Shown piece by piece: positions 5,868 to 10,317 of a DNA stretch of 10,317 nucleotides (positions within the stretch are counted from its first letter, which is position 1; every line of letters starts with the position of its first letter). The DNA comes from Hyphomicrobiales bacterium. GTDB taxonomy: Bacteria; Pseudomonadota; Alphaproteobacteria; Rhizobiales; Aestuariivirgaceae. The stretch is from contig JAAURV010000083.1 of NCBI GenBank assembly GCA_012032065.1, forward strand, positions 1-10,317, in the 5' to 3' direction. The position numbers were made by a program, and so were the translations under genes. The notes under the pieces were generated by a model. It was not told the origin of the DNA and did not search any database. It was given only the letters and a program-made list of their open reading frames with translations.

Positions 5868-6457
5868 TTGAGCCCCCGGCTTCCCGGCTTGGTGGCCGGA
5901 ATGGCTGCAAGCGACTGCGGCAATGCGTCGGCGGGATAGGCCGGAATTTCAAACTGAGCCAGTGCCGCGAGCGGCACGCCGAGATCGGCCTTGCCGTTCG
6001 ACCTGTCGATGAGGCAAGCAGCGGCAACCGTCACACCGCCCTCGCCCGCGATGCCTTCGATGCACTCCCGCGAAGAAAGTCCGGTCGTCACGATGTCCTC
6101 GACCATCAGAACGCGCGCTCCCTTGGCGATGTCGAAGCCGCGCCGGAGCGTGAGCTTGCCATCGGCGCGTTCGAAGAAGATCGAAGGCACGCCAAGCTGC
6201 CGCGCCATCTCGTAGCCCACGATCACGCCTCCCATGGCGGGAGAAGCAACAAGATCGATCTTGCCAATGCCAAGGGCGCGCACCTTGCCGGCCAGAGCCT
6301 TGCAAAGCCGATCCGCGCGAGCGGGATCCATGAGAACGCGCGCGCATTGCAGATAGCGCGGGCTGTGAAGGCCCGATGAAAGGATGAAATGGCCCTCGAG
6401 CAGCGCGCCCGCCGCGGCGAACTCGGCCAGAACTTCGGATTGTGAAAGCACGGGCAA
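5864..6457 (-). CDS. pyrE: Orotate phosphoribosyltransferase
   Basis: PyrE joins orotate to PRPP to give orotidine 5'-monophosphate, the fifth step of pyrimidine synthesis, in the cytoplasm. FILSSGLHSPRYLQ (24-37) is the orotate-side loop. LVASPAMGGVIVGYEMA (69-85) follows, and FFERADGKLTLRRGF (94-108) is the flexible catalytic loop. The PRPP-binding signature is VEDIVTTGLSS (119-129). The 197-residue length and the KPGSRGLK end fit the family form in this group. The longest reading starts at a TTG (6457); a GTG two codons in (6451) is equally plausible, and neither has a strong ribosome site. A 68-nt gap separates it from the M15-SH3 gene, so it may be transcribed from rsh or from a promoter I cannot identify. 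Its stop overlaps the acpS start. Confidence 0.96.
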   Translation of the reverse strand: MPVLSQSEVLAEFAAAGALLEGHFILSSGLHSPRYLQCARVLMDPARADRLCKALAGKVRALGIGKIDLVASPAMGGVIVGYEMARQLGVPSIFFERADGKLTLRRGFDIAKGARVLMVEDIVTTGLSSRECIEGIAGEGGVTVAAACLIDRSNGKADLGVPLAALAQFEIPAYPADALPQSLAAIPATKPGSRGLK

Positions 6458-6525
6458 GACTCAGGTTGAAAGCGGTCCAGTGACTATCACTTGGTCACAT
6501 CGTCTGTAAGCACAAACTTGCGCCC

Positions 6526-7311
6526 TCACCCGCCGCCTCGCCGCTTCCTTCGGGACTTGCTGGCGCGGCTTCCGCGGCTGGGCGTGAAGTCGTTCTCGAT
6601 CTCCTCGTCGTCGCTGTCCAAACCGCCGCCGCTGTCATCCGCGATCGGCACGAGGAAGGATCGATGCACATGGCCATCGATCAGTCCGTCACCCTCCAAA
6701 TCCGTCCGAGCCCAGTCGGAATTGGCGCCCTCGAACTGTCCGACGGTGACCACCGTTCCAGCTTCGAGAGTTGCGGTCACGCCAAACTCGACTCCAGGTC
6801 CTGAACGGAGGTGGAGACCATGCCTTGCCGCCACCCGGAACCGGCTGACCGTCGTCGCCACCATCGCCGAAGGTGGCGTGCTTGCCGCGACGGCTTCGCG
6901 AAGCCATGCGGGCGCATTCCCGGATTTGCCGCCCGCTCCCCAGACGGCCCGCCCGCCGAAGCCGACATGCAGCGTCTTGGAACCCATGTAGCTGACCCCT
7001 GCTCCGAGGCCGGTTGCGCCAAACTTTACGGCGGCCTTCACGAACGAAATGATCTTGGGCAGATCGGCGGACTTGGTGAAATCGAGAGTCTTCCCGCCTT
7101 TGACAAGCTGGAGATCGGCGGCTTTGCCAAGGTCATGGCGCGTCGAGCCGGTTCGCTTTCCGCCCGAGCCTTTCGCCGCTTGGCCCCCCGAGACCACGAG
7201 CACGGTGTCGATGCCGGCCGCTTCAGCTGCCTTGTTCAAAACTTCCTTGAGCTTTGCAGTGATCGGCTTGTCGCGAATTTTGCCTCTGGTTTCTTCGACA
7301 ACTTTGGCCAT
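6526..7311 (-). CDS. M15-type zinc peptidase with bacterial SH3 domain
   Basis: A 261-residue protein in three parts. Residues about 20-120 resemble the M15 (VanX / D-Ala-D-Ala carboxypeptidase-like) fold. STRHDLGKAADL (56-67) matches the SxHxxGxAxD zinc motif apart from one extra residue, giving H59 and D66. KTLHVGFGG (112-120) could give the third ligand, H115. Residues about 155-222 form a bacterial SH3 domain (GLHLRSGPGVEFGVTATL, then AGTVVTVG and GHVHRSFLVPI). The tail is an acidic run (DDSGGGLDSDDEEIENDF) followed by a basic one (SRASKSRRKRRGGG). M15 with SH3 suggests a peptidoglycan peptidase, as in phage endolysins. There is no signal peptide or membrane segment, so how it would reach the wall is unclear. 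It sits alone between rsh and pyrE. The peptidase call rests on short motifs; the general base Glu before the last His is not evident. Confidence 0.75.
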   Translation of the reverse strand: MAKVVEETRGKIRDKPITAKLKEVLNKAAEAAGIDTVLVVSGGQAAKGSGGKRTGSTRHDLGKAADLQLVKGGKTLDFTKSADLPKIISFVKAAVKFGATGLGAGVSYMGSKTLHVGFGGRAVWGAGGKSGNAPAWLREAVAASTPPSAMVATTVSRFRVAARHGLHLRSGPGVEFGVTATLEAGTVVTVGQFEGANSDWARTDLEGDGLIDGHVHRSFLVPIADDSGGGLDSDDEEIENDFTPSRGSRASKSRRKRRGGG

Positions 7312-7346
7312 GGCGCTGTTGCTCCCCGCTCACGCATGCTCAAACC

Positions 7347-7360
7347 GTTCCCCACGGAAC
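7347..7360. repeat. Small inverted repeat after rsh
   Basis: GTTCC and GGAAC enclose a 4-nt loop in the 66-nt gap between the rsh stop and the M15-SH3 start. The minus-strand hairpin is followed by GGTTTG, not a real T tract, so it is at best a weak attenuator. Confidence 0.2.
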
Positions 7361-7377
7361 CTTACAGGCTTGAACGG

Positions 7378-9549
7378 CTACCCCGCAACCCGCGAAACGG
7401 AGCTGACGATCGACCGGCTTCTGAGCCCGGCCATGATCTTGTTCAAGTGCTTCACATCGTGCACTTCGATCAGAATATCGAGATCGAAGAAGTCCCGCGC
7501 CGCCGCGCGGGCCGACATCTGAAGCTCGTCGATGTTGCCGCCGCCTTCGCCGATCACTTGCGCGATCTGAGCCAAAGCGCCCACCTCGTTGAGAATGGTG
7601 AGCTTGATCCGCGCTGGAAACTTCTGCTCGGGCGACGTCGCATCCCATGCAAGATCGACCCAGCGCTCGGGCTCGCTGTCGAATTGCTCCAACGCCTTGG
7701 CGAAAATCGGATAGATGGTGAGGCCTTCGCCCGGCGTGATGATGCCGACGATGCGCTCGCCCGGAACAGCGCCTGTCTCGGTTGCGATCTTCAAGGCCGT
7801 GTTGACGCCGGCGCCGCGCACGGGAACAGACAACTGATTCGAGCTTTCGCCCGCCTTGGACGTCCTCTTCCGGATGGGCTTCGCTTTGCCGTCGCCGGCC
7901 TCGAGACCCATGGCCATCAGCATATCCTTGCCGGAAAGATCGCCGCGTCCGATGGCCGCCAAGGCATCGGCCACATTCTTGTGGCCAAGCCGCGGGATGG
8001 CGGCGGTTATCTCCGTCTCGGCGAAGGCGCGGTTGTGCTTGGCTAAGAGTTTCTCGACGATTTCCTTGCCGAGACCCGCGAACTGCTTTCGCGCCGCCGC
8101 TCGCGTGGCGCGCCGGATGGCGGAGCGGGCTTTGCCGGTGACGGCCAACCCTTCCCATGCCGGCGGCGGAACCTGGGCTTCGGACCGGATGATGTCCACT
8201 TCGTCGCCGTTCGCCAGTTCGGTCACCAAAGGTGCGTGGCGGCCGTTGATCTTACAGCCGACGCAGCTGTCGCCAATCGAGGTGTGGACCGCATAGGCGA
8301 AGTCGATGGGCGTGGCGCCCCGTGGCAGGGCGATGAGCTGGCCCTTCGGCGTGAAGCAAAAGACCTGATCGTGGAACAGTTCGAGCTTGGTGTGTTCAAG
8401 AAATTCCTTGGGGCTTTCGCCTTCCTGGAGCATTTCCACCAAGTGCCGGAGCCAGCGATAGGCGTTCGACTCGGCGGCGGGCGATTTGAACCCGTCCAGC
8501 GCCTCTTTCGCGTCGGGCGCGTCCTTGTAGAGCGCATGCGCCGCAACGCCGCGTTCGGCGATCTCGTGCATCAATCGCGTGCGGATCTGGAGTTCGACCC
8601 GCATGTGATGCGGGCCGATGACCGTGGTGTGGAGCGAGCGGTAGTCGTTCTGCTTGGGAACCGAGATGTAGTCCTTGAAGCGGCCGGGAATGGCGCGCCA
8701 GGTGCGGTGAACGATGCCGAGCGAGCGGTAGCATTGGTCGACCGTTCCGACGATGACGCGGAAGGCGAAGATGTCGGAAAGCTGGCCGAGCGAAAGGTGC
8801 TTCCGCTCCATCTTGCGCCAGATCGAGAATGGCCGCTTCTCCCGGCCATAGACTTCCACTTTGATGCCGTTTTCGGCGAGCTTGGCCACAAGTTCCTTCT
8901 CGATCTGCCGCAGAACATCGCCGCTTTCGTCATGCAGCCGCTTGAGGCGCTCGCTGATCGTGCGGTTGGCTTCGGGGTCGAGCACCCGGAAGGCGATGTC
9001 CTCCAATTCGTCCCGGAGCGCCTGCATGCCCATGCGGCCGGCCAGCGGCGCGTAGATATCCATGGTCTCCTGGGCGATGCGGATGCGTTTTTCGGGGCTG
9101 ACATGATCCAGCGTGCGCATGTTGTGGAGGCGATCGGCGAGTTTGACCAGCAACACCCGCACGTCCCGCGACATGGCGAGCAGCAGTTTCCGCAGGTTTT
9201 CGGCCTGGGTCGCTTCCTTGGTGACGAGGTCGAGTTTCTTGATCTTGGTCAGGCCTTCGACAAGGGACGCAATCTCCTTGCCGAATTTTTCTTCGATTTC
9301 CTGGTGGGTTACCGACGTGTCCTCGACCGTATCGTGAAGCAGCGCGGCAGCGACGGTCGCATCGTCCAGCTTCATTTCGGTGAGGATGGCCGCAACTTCC
9401 AGGGGATGATTGAAGTAGGCCTCGCCCGAGGCGCGCTTCTGGTTGCCGTGCGCGCGCATGGCGTAGACGTAGGCCCGGTTCAACAGGTCTTCGTTCGCGT
9501 CCGGGTCGTATTTGACGACCCGTTCGACCAGTTCGTATTGCCGCATCAT
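7378..9549 (-). CDS. rsh: Bifunctional (p)ppGpp synthetase/hydrolase (Rsh)
   Basis: This enzyme makes and destroys (p)ppGpp and so sets the stringent response. It has 723 residues. The N-terminal HD hydrolase has H48 (YFNHPLEVA), H72-D73 (LLHDTVEDT) and D139 (KLADRLHNMRTL). The synthetase follows, with YGREKRPFSIWRKM (234-247) and RFKDYISVPKQNDYRSLHTT (290-309). RFKD is the RxKD motif of bifunctional enzymes, not the ExDD of synthetase-only RelA. A TGS domain spans about 389-452 and an ACT domain about 646-719. The middle regulatory part reads GAVPGERIVGIITPGEG (593-609) and lacks the paired cysteines seen in many Rsh proteins. The start is a double ATG with no strong ribosome site. It lies 69 nt after rpoZ, the pairing usual in Proteobacteria, and is probably cotranscribed with it. 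It is often annotated relA or spoT. Confidence 0.96.
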   Translation of the reverse strand: MMRQYELVERVVKYDPDANEDLLNRAYVYAMRAHGNQKRASGEAYFNHPLEVAAILTEMKLDDATVAAALLHDTVEDTSVTHQEIEEKFGKEIASLVEGLTKIKKLDLVTKEATQAENLRKLLLAMSRDVRVLLVKLADRLHNMRTLDHVSPEKRIRIAQETMDIYAPLAGRMGMQALRDELEDIAFRVLDPEANRTISERLKRLHDESGDVLRQIEKELVAKLAENGIKVEVYGREKRPFSIWRKMERKHLSLGQLSDIFAFRVIVGTVDQCYRSLGIVHRTWRAIPGRFKDYISVPKQNDYRSLHTTVIGPHHMRVELQIRTRLMHEIAERGVAAHALYKDAPDAKEALDGFKSPAAESNAYRWLRHLVEMLQEGESPKEFLEHTKLELFHDQVFCFTPKGQLIALPRGATPIDFAYAVHTSIGDSCVGCKINGRHAPLVTELANGDEVDIIRSEAQVPPPAWEGLAVTGKARSAIRRATRAAARKQFAGLGKEIVEKLLAKHNRAFAETEITAAIPRLGHKNVADALAAIGRGDLSGKDMLMAMGLEAGDGKAKPIRKRTSKAGESSNQLSVPVRGAGVNTALKIATETGAVPGERIVGIITPGEGLTIYPIFAKALEQFDSEPERWVDLAWDATSPEQKFPARIKLTILNEVGALAQIAQVIGEGGGNIDELQMSARAAARDFFDLDILIEVHDVKHLNKIMAGLRSRSIVSSVSRVAG

Positions 9550-9571
9550 GGCGGCATATTACGTGAAACGA

Positions 9572-9594
9572 GGCCGGGCGCGAGATGCCTGGCC
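9572..9594. repeat. Inverted repeat between rpoZ and rsh
   Basis: GGCCGGGC and GCCTGGCC form an 8-bp stem (one G.U on the plus strand, one mismatch on the minus strand) around a 7-nt loop, in the 69-nt gap. On the minus strand TCGTTT follows. It could slow polymerase or stabilise the rpoZ mRNA end, but it is not a convincing terminator. Confidence 0.3.
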
Positions 9595-9618
9595 CAAATA
9601 GCGTTTATGCCGCGGTGT

Positions 9619-10029
9619 TTAATAGCCGTTGCGCTGGCTGCCTGGCGACTCGGCCGGCGGCATGCCTTCGAGGCCACGCAGCAGCTCTTCCTCGGTCATC
9701 TGCTCCATATCCACCTGGTCCTCGGAGGCGGAGTCGTTGACCACCGACATGTCGCCGGACTGGGCGATGAGCGGAACGTCCGTGGGCTCGGGCTCGTCCA
9801 CTTCGACATGCTTCTGCATGGCGTGGATGAACTCCTCGCGGAGATCGTCCTTGTTGATGGTTTCCTCGGCGATTTCGCGAAGCGCTATGACCGGGTTCTT
9901 GTCGTTGTCGCGGTCGATGGTGATGGGCGCTCCTTGCGATACCACCCGCGCCCGGTGGGCCGAGAGCAGAACCAGTTCGAAGCGGTTGGGAAGCTTGTCG
10001 ATGCAGTCTTCAACGGTGACGCGCGCCAT
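9619..10029 (-). CDS. rpoZ: RNA polymerase omega subunit
   Basis: Omega helps fold and hold the beta-prime subunit and, in Proteobacteria, forms part of a ppGpp site. The conserved part is residues 1-60: MARVTVEDCIDKLPNRFELV, then LSAHRARVVSQGA, then DKNPVIALREIAEETI. The protein has 136 residues against about 90 in E. coli. The extra C-terminal part (about 75-136) is acidic and probably unstructured, ending in EEELLRGLEGMPPAESPGSQRNGY. A long tail of this kind is usual in this group. The ATG at 10029 fits the conserved MARVTVEDC start; the frame is open upstream but that part does not look like omega. AAGGA lies 13 nt upstream, so the ribosome site is weak. The next gene is rsh, whose product makes the ppGpp that acts on polymerase. 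Confidence 0.97.
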   Translation of the reverse strand: MARVTVEDCIDKLPNRFELVLLSAHRARVVSQGAPITIDRDNDKNPVIALREIAEETINKDDLREEFIHAMQKHVEVDEPEPTDVPLIAQSGDMSVVNDSASEDQVDMEQMTEEELLRGLEGMPPAESPGSQRNGY

Positions 10030-10075
10030 GGGGCTCGTTCGATCCTTCGCAGGGCTATGGTTGGAATTGCGGCGG

Positions 10076-10105
10076 CTTCTACGCAATCGGGCGGGGAAAT
10101 GCAAG
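10076..10105 (-). promoter_or_regulatory. Probable promoter of rpoZ-rsh
   Basis: On the minus strand CTTGCA (10105-10100) and TAGAAG (10081-10076) are separated by 18 nt, or 17 nt if the -35 box is counted as TTGCAT. The -35 keeps the CTTG common in alphaproteobacterial housekeeping promoters. The start would lie near 10069, about 40 nt before the rpoZ ATG. A promoter is expected here because the previous gene ends at 10189. Confidence 0.45.
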
Positions 10106-10188
10106 CCTTCGAACACAGGAAAACGTCCGGCGCCGGGTGGGAGGCCCAGCGTCGGTCAACCGGGGTTTTCGATGGGTTGAGGATGGCC

Positions 10189-10317
10189 TCAGGAGCTATC
10201 GAGCTTCCGCGCCTCCCAGGCGAGCCAGTGGCAGTCTCGAAGAACCTCTTCGACTTCGTGGCAGGCCTTCTTGTGGACGTAGGGCGGCGGGCCGGGGCGG
10301 ATCGGGTTGGTATAGAT
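10189..10317 (-). CDS. C-terminal end of an unrecognised protein (partial)
   Basis: The minus-strand frame entering at the right edge is open for 42 codons and ends in TGA at 10191-10189. It reads IYTNPIRPGPPPYVHKKACH, then EVEEVLRDCHWLAWEARKLD and SS. Nearly every third codon base is G or C, unlike the other frames, so it is very likely the true end of a gene that starts outside. The segment is part proline-rich, then amphipathic and helical, with two cysteines. I do not recognise the family; the start of the gene would be needed. It is read in the same direction as rpoZ, 159 nt upstream of it. Confidence 0.6.
   Translation of the reverse strand: MYTNPIRPGPPPYVHKKACHEVEEVLRDCHWLAWEARKLDSS

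Noticed and set aside
6480..6498. GTGAC and GTCAC inverted pair upstream of pyrE
   Set aside because: Five base pairs with a 9-nt spacer is too short to distinguish from chance and has no T tract.
6811..8046. Long plus-strand open frame (411 residues) across the M15-SH3 gene and the 3' part of rsh
   Set aside because: It is antisense to two well-supported genes, has no family likeness, and long antisense frames are expected in GC-rich DNA.
10030..10116. N-terminal extension of rpoZ by 29 residues
   Set aside because: Omega proteins start at MARVTVEDC, and the extension covers the probable promoter.
1..10317. tRNA genes, rRNA, CRISPR arrays, insertion sequences with inverted ends
   Set aside because: I looked for cloverleaf arms, regularly spaced repeats, transposase motifs and terminal repeats on both strands and found none that hold up.

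Overview
The window is a block of core genes from an alphaproteobacterium, all read on the minus strand. The genes therefore run from the right end (about 10317) to the left end. G+C is high and third codon positions are GC-rich. The order rpoZ, bifunctional rsh, pyrE, acpS, lepB, rnc, era, recO and the trio mce, DUF1467, proS are both familiar from Hyphomicrobiales (Rhizobiales) and relatives. I infer that affiliation from gene order and protein character; no database search was possible.

Layout, right to left in transcription order. The window opens with the C-terminal end of an unrecognised gene (10317-10189). A promoter-like site follows, then rpoZ and the ppGpp synthetase/hydrolase rsh. 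Next is one gene that does not belong to the usual core set: a cytoplasmic-looking M15-type metallopeptidase with a bacterial SH3 domain (7311-6526). After it come pyrE and acpS (overlapping by 4 nt), a 126-nt gap with a 14-bp perfect palindrome, and the tightly packed run lepB-rnc-era-recO-mce-DUF1467. A 357-nt gap follows, holding a strong hairpin terminator that points the opposite way from every gene, plus a probable proS promoter. Last is proS.

Together these genes cover transcription and the stringent response (omega subunit, Rsh), pyrimidine synthesis (PyrE), acyl-carrier-protein activation (AcpS), signal peptide cleavage (LepB), RNA processing and 30S maturation (Rnc, Era), recombinational repair (RecO) and methylmalonyl-CoA epimerisation (Mce). 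Several junctions are stop/start overlaps or direct abutments, and acpS, rnc and era start with GTG, so translational coupling is likely.

Two genes are broken as given. recO has a one-base frameshift near 2252 that reads its 3' end through, in frame, into mce. proS loses all similarity to its family after about residue 272, near position 376. Beyond that point lie about 190 bases of lower-G+C sequence and then, at the extreme left, a short plus-strand stretch resembling a Clp N-terminal domain. The left 375 bases may be a rearrangement, a mobile-element scar or an assembly join.

The least expected observations are the left-end junction, the recO/mce frameshift, a candidate small RNA (about 1425-1520, plus strand) and the M15-SH3 gene set inside a housekeeping block.
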